DNA from: CAVRZY01 sp963725415
Lineage (GTDB): Bacteria > Acidobacteriota > Terriglobia > Bryobacterales > Bryobacteraceae
Assembly (NCBI GenBank): GCA_963725415.1
Contig: CAVRZY010000238.1
Span: forward strand, 1 to 33,903
Direction: 5' to 3'
Length of the DNA stretch: 33,903 nt
The notes below the pieces were generated by a model. It was not told the DNA's origin. It searched no databases and worked only from the letters and a program-made list of their open reading frames with translations. The translations under genes were made by a program, and so were the position numbers. How positions within the stretch are numbered: position 1 is the stretch's first letter; each line of letters starts with the position of its first letter. Of the stretch, positions 15,383 to 24,532 are shown in pieces.

Positions 15383-17076
15383 AGGCGTGGATCTTCTGCG
15401 CTGTGTGTTGGGCGGGAGCGCCCGACCGGATACAGCAGGACCTGAATGTCCGCATTCCGATGCGGGACGGGGTGCACCTGTCGGCGAACATTTTCAAGCC
15501 GGCGGGAGCGGTTCGGCTTCCCACCTTGCTGGTGCGGACGCCGTACGGAAAAGGGGCCGGTCTCACAGCCACTTACCGGCCCTTTGTCGAAAGGGGCTAT
15601 GCGGTGGTCATTCAGGATGTGCGCGGCCGCCACGCCTCGGAGGGCGTCTTCGAGCCTTTCCGCCAAGAGACTAACGACAACGAGGACACCCTGAACTGGA
15701 TCGCGCGCCAGAACTGGTCCAACCAGCGGATCGGGATGCTGGGCGGCTCGTACCTGGGCATCGTCCAATGGAAGGCAGCGCTGCTCGACAGCCCCTACCT
15801 GAAGGCTATTTTTCCGGTGGTGTCCGGCTGCGACGATTACCTGGACCGGTTCTATTCCTACGGCGGCGCGCTGAAGCTTGGCCAGCGGCTGGAATGGATG
15901 TCGCAGAATCTGCGAAACCCTGGCTCTCCCAAACCGGAGTTCCAGCGCTTCATCCTCCAGTTGCCCGTGCGCCTTGCCGATCGCGCGGCCACGGGACAGA
16001 CCATCGACTTTTTTCAGAAAGCGCTGGACCATCCGGCTTACGATTCCTTCTGGAAATCGCTCAGCACGCGCGAGCAACTCGGGCGGATCCGCGTCCCCGT
16101 GTTTTCGTTGGGAGGCTGGTACGACAACTTCGTGGAGAGCGACCTGGAGGCTTTTCGCATCCTGCGGGGCAGCTCGCGGCCGCACCGCATCATGATCGGT
16201 CCGTGGCCGCACAGCATGTCGTACGAATTTCCGGGAGTGGATTTCGGCCCGCAGGCCAGGTTCCCGATCCGGAAGTTGCAGCTCGATTGGTTCGACTACT
16301 GGGTGAAGTCGCCGCCGCGCAGCGACAAGACCTCTGCGCCGATCTTGCAGCCGCCGGCGCGGATCTTCGTCATGGGCGCCAACCGCTGGCGGGACGAGCA
16401 GGAGTGGCCGCTGGCCCGCGCGCGGCTGAGCAGCTTTTATCTGTCCAGCAGAGGGCGGGCCAGCAGCCTGGATGGCGACGGCCTGTTGCAGAGGCGGCGC
16501 CCCGGCAAAGAGCCCGTCGATCAGTTCGTCTATGACCCGCGCAATCCCGTGCCCACTACGGGCGGGCCGGTGTGCTGTAGTCCCAAGGTGTTTCCCTGGG
16601 GGCCTCTGGATCAGAGGGCCGTCGAGAGGCGGCGGGATGTGCTGGTCTACACCAGCCGGCCGCTCCGGCGCGAGGTGGAAGTGACCGGGCCGATCCGCGT
16701 GCTGCTGTACGTGGCGACCTCCGCCCCGGACACGGACTTCACCGCCAAGCTGGTGGATGTATTCCCTGACGGCCAGGCCCGCAACCTCACCGACGGCATC
16801 CTGCGGTTGCGCTATCGCGAGTCGCTGGAGAAGCCGGTGCTGGCGCGTCCGGGAGAAGTCTATCCCATCACCATCGACGCCGGTGTGACCAGCAACTTGT
16901 TCCGCAAAGGCCACCGCATCCGGCTGGAGATTTCCAGCAGCAATTTCCCGCGCTTCGACCGCAATCCCAACACCGGCCGCGCCAGCGCCGAAGAAAAAGA
17001 GCTGCGCCGCGCCACCCAGACCGTCTATCACGATGCGACCCGCGCTTCGCGGCTGCTGCTGCCGGTGGCGCCGTGA
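15364..17076 (+). CDS. CocE/NonD family serine hydrolase, exported (X-Pro dipeptidyl-peptidase S15-like)
   Basis: About 570 residues. The N-terminal alpha/beta-hydrolase domain has nucleophile S129 in MLGGSYLGIVQW, D254 in GGWYDNF and H283 in GPWPHS. The C-terminal jelly-roll domain of the X-Pro/cocaine-esterase type follows (EVTGPIRVLLYVATSAPDTD, later GHRIRLEISSSNFPRFDRNP). Members hydrolyse esters or amide bonds such as acylated antibiotics or peptides; the substrate here is unknown. A GTG at 15364 follows GGGAAG by four bases and yields a signal peptide (LKAWIFCAVCWAGA). A TTG at 15352 is an in-frame alternative that adds four residues. The gene overlaps the glycosyltransferase gene by 19 bases. 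Confidence 0.9.
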   Translation: MRLLKLKAWIFCAVCWAGAPDRIQQDLNVRIPMRDGVHLSANIFKPAGAVRLPTLLVRTPYGKGAGLTATYRPFVERGYAVVIQDVRGRHASEGVFEPFRQETNDNEDTLNWIARQNWSNQRIGMLGGSYLGIVQWKAALLDSPYLKAIFPVVSGCDDYLDRFYSYGGALKLGQRLEWMSQNLRNPGSPKPEFQRFILQLPVRLADRAATGQTIDFFQKALDHPAYDSFWKSLSTREQLGRIRVPVFSLGGWYDNFVESDLEAFRILRGSSRPHRIMIGPWPHSMSYEFPGVDFGPQARFPIRKLQLDWFDYWVKSPPRSDKTSAPILQPPARIFVMGANRWRDEQEWPLARARLSSFYLSSRGRASSLDGDGLLQRRRPGKEPVDQFVYDPRNPVPTTGGPVCCSPKVFPWGPLDQRAVERRRDVLVYTSRPLRREVEVTGPIRVLLYVATSAPDTDFTAKLVDVFPDGQARNLTDGILRLRYRESLEKPVLARPGEVYPITIDAGVTSNLFRKGHRIRLEISSSNFPRFDRNPNTGRASAEEKELRRATQTVYHDATRASRLLLPVAP

Positions 17077-17128
17077 ATTGACTTGGCGGCGTCCAACGCG
17101 ATATCTTGCATAGTGAACCCGTCCCAAT

Positions 17129-17203
<75 letters not shown>

Positions 17204-17232
17204 GCTTGATTTCAAGCATCTAGCTTTCTTTC
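17204..17232 (+). terminator. Probable terminator behind tRNA-Cys
   Basis: A perfect hairpin GCTTGA-TT-TCAAGC (17204-17217) starts directly after the CCA and is followed by a T-rich stretch (ATCTAGCTTTCTTTCC). Confidence 0.55.
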
Positions 17233-17376
17233 CAATCGGTTACAGGCCATCCGGCCACTTTGCCGCCGTTTGTGTCAAAGTGTGCGCCTTTGCGCTTATC
17301 GGCCCTCAGAGGCGGACAATAGGCGGACGGCGGTTCCATCCACCTCAATCAGCAGCTTCCAGAAAGGAGCACACGT

Positions 17377-17601
17377 ATGACGCAGTTGATCCTGCCCGAA
17401 ATTCAGGAGGCGGTCGACAAGCTGCAGCTCGCCATCAGCGAGGCGGAGCGTGAGCTTGCTGAGCCTCGCCGAAACCCGCAAAGAAAAGACAGCCCTTCCC
17501 GCAAACCTCATCAGCGATCGCACCGAACCGGCGGCAACCGTTTTCAGAGTGATGCCCGATTGCGTGACCGTCTTAAAAGCGGATCGCCATTTGAAATGTG
17601 A
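17377..17601 (+). pseudogene. Small open reading frame, probably a gene remnant
   Basis: The ATG at 17377 has an excellent ribosome binding site (AGAAAGGAG, seven bases away) and the start looks coding: MTQLILPEIQEAVDKLQLAI, an amphipathic helical region. From about 17460 the +1 frame reads more naturally (SLAETRKEKTALPANLISD, then RTEPAATVFRVMPDCVTVLK) and stays open past 17640. The present 74-residue product is therefore probably a frameshifted form. No family is recognised. It stands just behind a tRNA gene, where integrating elements often leave small relics, and faces the convergent TIGR03437 operon. Confidence 0.4.
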
Positions 17602-17664
17602 TCGTCACTGCCGCGCGGGACCACGATAGCCGCAAGTCCTCGTGTGCCCGACGAGGGACCCTAT

Positions 17665-19269
17665 TCAGAACCAGTAATAATCGAAAAGCCCACCGCCGCA
17701 CAGCGCCGATGACGGAGAACAGAAGCTGAAATAGCCGAGGTCCAGGCCCGGCGCCTTGAAGCGATTCTGAGGAGCAGAACCCGCGGCAGTCAAGGCGGTT
17801 ATGTCGCTGGGGCTGGCGGGCAGGCTCGAAAGCACATACGGCGGTACCGTGAATTGCCCGGCACTAGCTCGCTCCACACACGAGAAACTTGTCCCCACGC
17901 CCGCGGGCGATGGCGCGGAGCCCTGGATGACAACATAACCCGTCGGGTCGCCGCCGCGCCAGTTCACCGTCGTTCCCGCCGCCGACTGTTGTACGGTGGA
18001 CGTCAGTTCCGCCGGAAAGGTAATCGTGGAACGAAACGGCCCCACGTCGGGACCCCCGGAACTGTCCACCGTGTATGTCCCCGGCTCCAGGAATTGCACC
18101 AGGGTGCCGTTGGCAAATGCCTCGCTGTACATTCCCGGCCATCGTTGCAGGATCTGCCTGCTGCCCTTCGGACCGGTCACGTTCAGCACCCGGCCGGCAT
18201 CCAACCCAACCGGCTCAAACGCCAGTCCGAAGGGCACGAATGACTTCACCGGATTCACCATGCAGGAACCCGGCGAGGGCAGGCCCAGCGAGATTCGGTT
18301 AGCCAGCCAGGTCAGGTCGGCTTGGAAAAACTCCCCAATGCCGGTTTCCGCGACGAAGTCGGATTTAGCGACGCTCAGCACAATCGAGCCAACACGAAGG
18401 TTGCCCCCCGCCTGCAACTTCTCCAACATCGGGCCTGAAATCCCGCTGAGGTCCGTGCAATCGCTGCCGCCGGGGCCGGCAACCGAGATGGTGGTGAAGT
18501 TGCTTACCGCGTTATCGACTTGCACCACCATCGGCACATAGCAGCCGCCTACGCCGGGCGGCACTTCGAAGACAATCTGGTCGACTCCCGAGCAGCAGCC
18601 GGAGCGTCCCTTGTAACGCACCGCGGCCGGTTTGCCACCCACCAAAACCTGGAGGTTTATGTTGAGATCGCGCGGCACTGGCGCCATAGCTTCGTTGTCG
18701 GGAATCGGTCCCAAGCCTGTAGCCCACAGAGTGACGACTTGGCCCGGCTGCGCGGGCCGGCTCAGCGTGTTGCGCGGCTGGTCGGCGGCCGAGTTGAAGT
18801 TCTGCGCCAGCGTCGGCCCGCTGCCCGCCTGATTCTGGGCAAGAACTCCGGGAGAGCTTCGCACGACACGGAAAGCCCCCGCCTGACCCGTACGGCCGTT
18901 GTAAGTCACCTCCATCAGACCGATGCCCTCAGGTGTGCCCGACGGCAGGATCGCCGCCACCTGCGTAGCCCATACATAAACCAGCAACGCATCCACCGTC
19001 GTCGCGCCTACGGTGACCCGGATCGATGTGCCGCCCAAACTCGTCGGCAGCGGGAAGCCGACCGCCTGCCGCAAATCTCCCGGCCCCAACTCCGTGCCGA
19101 ACACCACGAATATCGAGCCGCGCGCAATCCCGGAGTTCGGCATTCCGGGCTGGGCGTAGCTGGCGGCGTTAAGAATGGCGCGGATCTCCGGCGCCGCGCC
19201 TGCGGGCAAGGCCAGCAACGCGCACACGCCAGCTAGTTTCAAAAGTTTTCTGACAGGGCCTTCCATCAT
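17665..19269 (-). CDS. Secreted TIGR03437-domain protein
   Basis: A 534-residue protein with signal peptide (LLKLAGVCALLALPAGAA). The N-terminal domain of about 220 residues is of the acidobacterial TIGR03437 type. It shows IRAILNAASYAQPG and ARGSIFVVFGTELGPG near the front, VYVWATQVAAILP in the middle, and the signature VVTLWATGLGPIPDNEAMAP with VDQIVFEVPPGVGGCYVPMV at the end. The C-terminal half is unassigned; it contains SVAKSDFVAETGIGEFFQAD and a beta-rich tail rich in Gly/Ser and Cys. The domain occurs by the dozens in Solibacter-type genomes on extracellular proteins, with unknown function. The ATG overlaps the upstream gene's stop by four bases, so the two are translated together and may act together at the cell surface. 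Confidence 0.85.
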   Translation of the reverse strand: MMEGPVRKLLKLAGVCALLALPAGAAPEIRAILNAASYAQPGMPNSGIARGSIFVVFGTELGPGDLRQAVGFPLPTSLGGTSIRVTVGATTVDALLVYVWATQVAAILPSGTPEGIGLMEVTYNGRTGQAGAFRVVRSSPGVLAQNQAGSGPTLAQNFNSAADQPRNTLSRPAQPGQVVTLWATGLGPIPDNEAMAPVPRDLNINLQVLVGGKPAAVRYKGRSGCCSGVDQIVFEVPPGVGGCYVPMVVQVDNAVSNFTTISVAGPGGSDCTDLSGISGPMLEKLQAGGNLRVGSIVLSVAKSDFVAETGIGEFFQADLTWLANRISLGLPSPGSCMVNPVKSFVPFGLAFEPVGLDAGRVLNVTGPKGSRQILQRWPGMYSEAFANGTLVQFLEPGTYTVDSSGGPDVGPFRSTITFPAELTSTVQQSAAGTTVNWRGGDPTGYVVIQGSAPSPAGVGTSFSCVERASAGQFTVPPYVLSSLPASPSDITALTAAGSAPQNRFKAPGLDLGYFSFCSPSSALCGGGLFDYYWF

Positions 19270-20681
19270 GGCAGGCCTCCTGGGAAGGGGAGGCCTCCCG
19301 TTGTGTAATTCACATCCGTGGAGGCCACCTGCCTTCCGTCAATGATGAGTCTCAGCGTGGTCACCTGATCGCGCGCACACATCGTTCGCACCGGAATGTA
19401 TGCGGCAAAAACGGACAACGCGCTGTTGTTTGATCCGTCGATGACGAACGTCGCTCCGCGCCGCACTTGTCCCTGAACCCGCAGCAGCCCGGTGGCGCTG
19501 CCGGCGACCTCCGTATTGGGCAAGGGCAGCATCTTGAGAGCCTGCACCTCCTGCGGCGAGATTCGGGACATCGGGATGATGTTACCCGGGAACGGGTATG
19601 CGGGCATTCCGTCCGCACCCGGCGGGTGACACGTCAGGAGATCGGACCTCACGTCGCGGCTGCTGGAAAAATCGCCGTTCCTGGCTGCGACTGTGGGAAC
19701 CGGCACCAAACCCTCGAACGAGCCGTTGGCTGGATCGATCGTGATCACCGAGCTTGCCAATCCCTCGGTGACCGCCGCAATGGCAAACGGGCCGGCCGCG
19801 GCGCCAATGTCCATGCGCGCCGTGAATCGCGCCACCAGCAGGTGCGGTGAAAGGCCAACGGGATCCTGCGCCGTCGGATACACCGCCTCGATGGTACCGC
19901 TCGCGTTGGTGACGTTCTGGCCCACCTGCACGGGGAGCTGCACGATGTTGCTCAGCTTCCCGCCCGATCGCAGGTACAGCCGGTCGCTCGCGAGCCATTG
20001 CGGAGTCACATTGATCTGGTACACACCCGCCAGACCCGGAGCCAGGCCGGCAAAGGCCACCGGAGCCGGAATTGCATAGTCCCCGGCGAAAACTTCGGGG
20101 ACCGTGGTAACGCGATTGAGCGGCTCCTGGGTTGCTCCCGGGTTGCCGCTCACGACTGGCGGATCGGTCGGGCCGAGCCCCGTTGCGTAAAGGATCAGGG
20201 GCTGTCCGGGCGCGACTGCATCGGCCAGTTGAAAATTCGGGGTGAGGGCCAGCACCGGTCCTTTTCCGCTCGAGTCGCGGGTGAAAAGCCCCGGCCCGTA
20301 CGCCACCGGCCTCAGCAGAAACGGCTTACTCCTGCCTTCAGTTGTTGTCACTACCAGTGACAGCGTATCGCCTAGAGCCTCGAAGGGTAACTGGGCATTG
20401 ATCTGTGTGGGCGAGACGAAGTAGAGCGGCGCCGCCAATTCCAGGGGGCCCACGAGGACGGCCGCGTCTTCGAGCTTACTGGGAAGCGGCAGCGACGCAG
20501 CGCTGGCCGTGGCACGAGCCAGCCTGATGCCGAAAATGGAAATCAGGCATCCGCGCGGGACCGCCGCATCGTAAGAAGCCGCGTTCACCACGGCCGTAAC
20601 AGTGGGTTGCGCCACTCCCGGTTCAGCAGTGGAAGCCGCGATGCCAAGAACAACCAACCAGCGAACGGTTAGTGCTCGCAT
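19266..20681 (-). CDS. Secreted TIGR03437-domain protein with a TonB-receptor-like segment
   Basis: A 471-residue exported protein (signal WLVVLGIAASTAEPGVA). The TIGR03437 domain spans about residues 28-250: VTAVVNAASYDAAVPRG, CLISIFGIRLA, LYFVSPTQINAQLPFEA, ILYATGLGPTDPPVVSG, YQINVTPQWL. Beyond it, residues 334-390 show RNGDFS (334-339), YPFPGNIIPMSRISP (362-376) and MLPLPNT (384-390). These three words come in the same order in the N-terminal part of acidobacterial TonB-dependent receptor-like proteins. No plug or barrel follows here. AAGGAGGT precedes the ATG by four bases. The gene couples to the second TIGR03437 gene through an ATGA overlap. Confidence 0.85.
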   Translation of the reverse strand: MRALTVRWLVVLGIAASTAEPGVAQPTVTAVVNAASYDAAVPRGCLISIFGIRLARATASAASLPLPSKLEDAAVLVGPLELAAPLYFVSPTQINAQLPFEALGDTLSLVVTTTEGRSKPFLLRPVAYGPGLFTRDSSGKGPVLALTPNFQLADAVAPGQPLILYATGLGPTDPPVVSGNPGATQEPLNRVTTVPEVFAGDYAIPAPVAFAGLAPGLAGVYQINVTPQWLASDRLYLRSGGKLSNIVQLPVQVGQNVTNASGTIEAVYPTAQDPVGLSPHLLVARFTARMDIGAAAGPFAIAAVTEGLASSVITIDPANGSFEGLVPVPTVAARNGDFSSSRDVRSDLLTCHPPGADGMPAYPFPGNIIPMSRISPQEVQALKMLPLPNTEVAGSATGLLRVQGQVRRGATFVIDGSNNSALSVFAAYIPVRTMCARDQVTTLRLIIDGRQVASTDVNYTTGGLPFPGGLP

Positions 20682-20949
20682 GAGACCTCCTTGTCTCTGT
20701 GACTCTTTTCCCTTTTATCCAGGATTTCCTTTTTCGCATCCTGGACACCATCGATTCTACACCCAATCCCTCCGCTGAAGCCGTTTTCTTCATCCTTCCC
20801 CTCCCGAGCGAGTTCGGCGGCCCAGGAAGGGGCCAGTTCTGCCTCCTCCGGGTAAGGAAAAACCGGAAAGTGCCTGAGTTCAAGCGATTTCTCATACACC
20901 TCTCCGTCTCCCTCCTTCCTTCGACCTGTTTGTTTGCCCGCCGCCACCC
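20682..20949. other. Interval between the TIGR03437 operon and the IS1380 relic
   Basis: 268 bases with no convincing gene. The right part (from about 20860) should contain the left end of the IS1380-type element; GGGTAAGGAAAAAC near 20862 loosely resembles GGGTGAAAAAC on the other side of the element (minus strand near 22312). I could not fix the ends. The part next to the operon must hold the promoter of the TIGR03437 pair, unless the insertion removed it. Confidence 0.4.
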
Positions 20950-22258
20950 TTATCCGGTCGGCGAGGGCAATGTGGCTATCCGCCGCAGCATGGCCCCGAA
21001 CACCCGCCGCGTCAGATGCCCTTCCGCCAGAAGTAGCCAATAATACCGGGCGTGCTTGATGAGCCTGCCTCCGGTCTTCACCAACCGCGGCTGGAGACTC
21101 GTCAGCGACCAGTTGTCGATCCTGTTCGGCAGCGCCAGACGGCGCCACAGGTTGCCGAGGTTGTACGCAATGACGCTCAGCCACAGGCGGACTTCGTTGG
21201 ACCGGAACCGATGGCAACTGAGCCGCGCCATCTTCACCGCCTGCTTACCCTCTTTGATCCACTGCTCCGCCGTCTCCCGCTTGTTGTAGAACCGCACCAC
21301 CGCCCGGCTGTCGGTCTCCAGATTGGTTACGATGAATCCCACTCGCGGAAACAACTCCCCGCAGTGGAACTCCACTTTCGCCACTACCCGCCGCGCCTTC
21401 GTCCAACTTTCAGCCTGGTAAAGGAAGCCCTGGTACCGCACCACCGGCTTGTGAGAGGGCCGGCCCACGGGCCGGGTCAGCAACTCCGCGATGTCCCGCT
21501 CCAGGCTGTCATTCGCCGGCAGCCGGATAGCGTACTTCACTGCCCGCTCTTCCAGCGCCTCGTAGATCTCCGGCTTGGCGAAGTCGGGGCGCCCTATCGG
21601 GCCCGGCCCGAAACACCACCTGCTTGCCTTGCTTCTGCTGCCGCGGGGTGCCCTCTGGGCCCTCCGGCAACAGCAGCTCTTCCCAACCCTCGGCGCTGTG
21701 AACGTTCCCCGGTCGCAACTTCGCCGCCAGACAGTCCCCATCCCGGCTGAAGAGCAAGAGCGGGTGATAGCAGGTTGACTCGAAGTGGCCGTTGTAGGCG
21801 CTCTGCTCCTGTTGGCCGTAGACCGGAATCTCTGTCGAGTCCATGTCCAACACGACCCGCTGCCGGGAATCGAGGGCTTCCGCCTTGCCGATGAGTTCGC
21901 GGTTGATGCGGGCCAAGCCGGCGAAGTTCTCATCCTCGGCCAGCATCTCGGTCTCGAACGACTGCAACCGAGAGGTCAGGGCGGCACCACGCTCCCAGGT
22001 CTTCTCCGAGCCAATCAGCCGGAAGGTTGGGTCTGGCGAGAGGCGTTCCGCGTCGTTCACGTCTTCGTAGCCTGCCAAGCGGCTGTACACCGACTGCCGC
22101 AGCAGGTCCGCCAGGGCGAACTGTGTGTTCTTACCCTGGCGGCGATCAGCCAGGTGCTGATCGATCAGATCGCTAAAGCCCAACCTCTCATGCAGCTCAC
22201 GAACCAGAATCAGACCGCCGTCCGAAGTGACCCGTGATCCCTGGAAATCGACCTTCAA
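20950..22258 (-). pseudogene. IS1380 family transposase, frameshifted
   Basis: The N-terminal part (from TTG 22258) reads VDFQGSRVTSDGGLILVREL and reaches the first catalytic Asp region (VLDMDSTEIPVYGQQ). The C-terminal part (to 20950) is in another frame: FAKPEIYEALEERAVKYAIR, then FYNKRETAEQWIKEGKQAVK with the catalytic Glu, then VIAYNLGNLWRRL. Joined, they make a normal IS1380 transposase of about 430 residues. The frames part near 21583-21607. There the expected 'RADAAFAKPE' is replaced by a GC-rich stretch containing the inverted repeat GCCC-TATC-GGGC, which disturbs the second catalytic Asp region. The element is therefore inactive. Its terminal repeats could not be placed. Confidence 0.85.
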
Positions 22259-22509
22259 AGAAGCAAAGAAGCATTGAACGAGAGCTGAAAGGGCTGGTTT
22301 TGTTTTTCACCCATTGGGTGTTGACCTCCGGAGCGTCTTCAGAGCGTTGAACCCCGCATAAATAAAGGCGTCGGAGGTGGTCAAGAAGTTATCAGTAAGT
22401 GGTCAAATCGGAAATGGGGGTTTCAGTGGCATGCGCGCCTGGAGATATGGGCACAACCTCGGACAAAGCGCGGGTGTTGGGCACGGACTGGGCGGGTGGC
22501 TCTTCGCCG
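22259..22509. other. Right flank of the IS1380 relic
   Basis: No gene. It includes the perfect palindrome CACCCA-T-TGGGTG (22309-22321), which may lie in the terminal region of the IS1380 element. Beyond about 22340 it is unassigned. Confidence 0.4.
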
Positions 22510-22690
22510 AGCGCTGAAGTACGCCGATCTGGTGGCGGAGAGCGAGGATCTCAAGCGGATGTGCGGCACGACTGCGGAACGACGCCAAGAGGGACGCCAA
22601 GACCGCGGAGAATACGAGGGCAGGCCGAGAATCGATGGAAGAAGGACAACTCCCGACTTATCAATCAGATCAGAATTTGCGGGAACCACA
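22510..22690 (-). pseudogene. Terminal fragment of an rve-type (IS481/IS3-like) transposase element
   Basis: Reading the minus strand, TGTGGTTCCCGCAA at 22690 opens a stretch closely similar to 30544-30692: shared TCTGATTGATAA, GGGAGTT, TCGATTCTC and CCCTCGT. It then encodes LLASFRSRAAHPLEILALRH and QIGVLQRSAK, the conserved N-terminus of integrase-core transposases. After that the similarity stops at about 22510. Only the end of the element and the first 35 or so codons survive. Confidence 0.7.
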
Positions 22691-22962
22691 GGTTAGCGTG
22701 GACAGGCTCGTCATAAGTTGGCTCAGGATTCGCCGATCAAGACAGCTCGCGCACGCTATGGCGTCGGATGGCTGTCGGCCGTTCGCTTCGTAGCGGACTC
22801 GCTGTTCGCTGTCTTCAAGGAAACGGTTCCGTAACGCCGATATCGCTCAGCGCCTAAGTAACGCGCCGCTTCGGGCAATAGCAGTCGTTTTGAGCGGAAA
22901 GTCCGCATGCTTTTTGTCCCGCCTAACCCTTGCCTAGCCCTGGTCCCAGTCGTACGGATCTA
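22691..22962. other. Unassigned interval before IS5 copy 1
   Basis: 272 bases without a recognisable gene, RNA or repeat. It ends at the CTAG target site of the IS5-family insertion. Confidence 0.5.
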
Positions 22963-23139
22963 GCAGGATGCTGAAATAGTAACTGTGACGACGAGGTCTT
23001 GCCTTGCAAGTCGTTTTTCAGAGTATTTGCTCCGATAGGAGAGAGCTGAGTCGTAAGCGAAAAGGGCCTATTGGGGCCTCATTTTTATCCCGGCGACCCT
23101 TTTTGGGCCGTCCGGGCGCACTTCTCCCTCGATACTTCC

Positions 23140-24225
23140 TCAGGTAACCGCCGCCGCCAAGTTGCGGATGCGGACCAGATTGTAGGCGGCCGCCGCCAGA
23201 GTGAACATCCAGCGCACCAACTCCAGTCCCCGATACCGCAGCTTCCTCATTCCTCCCACCGTCTTCATCCACCCGAAGATCTCCTCGACCCGCTTGCGCT
23301 TCCGCTGGCTGATGAGGTAGCCGGCCTGCCGGGTGGTGCGAGCATCGATCGCGCTCCTACGATTCTTGTTGTTCTGCGCCACGTGCGGCGTCACCTTCAG
23401 GTTCCGGGCCTCGGCTACAAACTCGGCCGTGTCATAGTTCTTATCTGCCCCCAGGGTCACGCGGTGATCGCCGGGAATCGCCTCCGCCATCAGCAGGGCG
23501 GCGTCCCGCTCGGCTGTGCCGTTGGCCAGCAGTACTTCCGCGTTGACCACCAGCCCGTGGCGGTTCTCCATCAGCACATGCCCGCTGTAGCTCAGCTTGG
23601 CTTCCTTGCCCGCTCCCTTCCGAGCCAGCAAGGCGTCCGGGTCGGTCGTGGAGCAGTGTGTCTGGTTGCTGCGCTTCTCGCCGTGAAAGTCCACCGTGGG
23701 ATTGCCCGGATCGTCCGCCGGCGGCTGCTCCTCGTGGTCTGCCCGTTTGAAGCTCTTCAGGCTCGCCCAGGCCTCCAGCAGCGTGCCGTCCACCGTAAAA
23801 TGCTCGTCGGAAACCAGCTCCGAAGCTTTGGCCTCTTGCAGCACCAACTGGAACAAGAGCTTGGCGACATCGGCTTCCAGCAGGCGGTCGCGATTCTTGC
23901 TGAAGACCGTTGCGTCCCAGACCGGCTCGTCCATGTTCAATCCCACGAACCAGCGGAACAACAGGTTATAGTCCAGTTGCTCCATCAGCATCCGCTCGCT
24001 GCGGATGGTGTAGAAGATCTGCAGCAGAAGCGCCCGCAGCAGCCTCTCCGGCGGGATCGAGGGCCGCCCAATCTCGGAATACATGGCCGAGAACTCGGCC
24101 GACAATTGGTTGAGAATGCGGTCCGTCATCTGGCGGATCGCCCGCAGCGGGTGGTCCTGGGGAACTCGCTGTTCCAGCGAGAGGTAGCTGAACATGGCCG
24201 ATTGCTGGAGGTCTGTGCCGCGCAT
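23140..24225 (-). CDS. IS5-family transposase, copy 1
   Basis: A 361-residue DDE transposase with an N-terminal DUF772-type domain (FSYLSLEQRVPQDHPLRAIR, then RPSIPPERLLRALLLQIFYT, then FRWFVGLNMDEPVWDATVFS). The DDE_Tnp_1 catalytic core follows: first Asp in EHFTVDGTLLEAWAS, second in TLGADKNYDTAEFV, Glu in RKRVEEIFGWMKTVGG. The C-terminus reads FTLAAAAYNLVRIRN, the standard 'aaYNLvR' helix of the family. It appears intact and probably functional. The ATG lies only ten bases after a TATAAT, so the mRNA would have almost no leader. I see no ribosome binding site there. Confidence 0.93.
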   Translation of the reverse strand: MRGTDLQQSAMFSYLSLEQRVPQDHPLRAIRQMTDRILNQLSAEFSAMYSEIGRPSIPPERLLRALLLQIFYTIRSERMLMEQLDYNLLFRWFVGLNMDEPVWDATVFSKNRDRLLEADVAKLLFQLVLQEAKASELVSDEHFTVDGTLLEAWASLKSFKRADHEEQPPADDPGNPTVDFHGEKRSNQTHCSTTDPDALLARKGAGKEAKLSYSGHVLMENRHGLVVNAEVLLANGTAERDAALLMAEAIPGDHRVTLGADKNYDTAEFVAEARNLKVTPHVAQNNKNRRSAIDARTTRQAGYLISQRKRKRVEEIFGWMKTVGGMRKLRYRGLELVRWMFTLAAAAYNLVRIRNLAAAVT

Positions 24226-24227
24226 AG

Positions 24228-24257
24228 ATAAAACAATTATACAACAAAATGTTTTAT
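24228..24257 (-). promoter_or_regulatory. Transposase promoter inside an inverted repeat (copy 1)
   Basis: On the minus strand a consensus TATAAT (24241-24236) ends ten bases before the transposase ATG, predicting a near-leaderless mRNA. It lies between the arms ATAAAACA (24228-24235) and TGTTTTAT (24250-24257), a perfect 8-bp inverted repeat that could be an operator or a transcript hairpin. The same arrangement recurs at 25621-25650. Confidence 0.5.
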
Positions 24258-24293
24258 TCGTAACCTCCGAGACTTACTTTTTCAGCACCCTGC

Positions 24294-24355
24294 TAGTACT
24301 TCCTCTTCCGAATTCTCAAAACACGCGCATTGACTTTTCAGCAATTTGGGGCTTA
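24294..24355. other. Spacer between the two IS5 copies
   Basis: 62 bases between the inner ends of the tandem copies, including the flanking TA/CTAG and TTAG. No gene. It is probably a remnant of the original target DNA. Confidence 0.7.
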
Positions 24356-24532
24356 GCAGGATGCTGAAATAGTAACTGTGACGACGAGGTCTTGCCTTGC
24401 AAGTCGTTTTTCAGAGTATTTGCTCCGATAGGAGAGAGCTGAGTCGTAAGCGAAAAGGGCCTATTGGGGCCTCATTTTTATCCCGGCGACCCTTTTTGGG
24501 CCGTCCGGGCGCACTTCTCCCTCGATACTTCC

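Larger units (their letters stand above)
22963..24293 (-). mobile_element. IS5-family element, copy 1 (1331 bp)
   Basis: The terminal inverted repeats are GCAGGATGCTGAAATAGTAA on the left and, read inward from the right, GCAGGGTGCTGAAAAAGTAA (18 of 20 identical). Both sides are flanked by TA, or by CTAG if a four-base duplication is assumed; both are typical of IS5-family groups. One transposase gene fills most of the element. A second copy of the same length, in the same orientation, starts 62 bases beyond its right end. Confidence 0.9.

Noticed and set aside
22399..22716. 105-codon plus-strand frame in the IS flank
   Set aside because: Shadow of the transposase fragment read on the minus strand; Arg/Gly-rich with no recognisable domain.
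23071..24231. Long open frame of 386 codons on the plus strand opposite the IS5 transposase, repeated at 24464-25624
   Set aside because: It is the mirror of a transposase with clear DDE residues; its composition (His/Arg/Leu-rich, no domain) is typical of an antisense shadow in GC-rich DNA.
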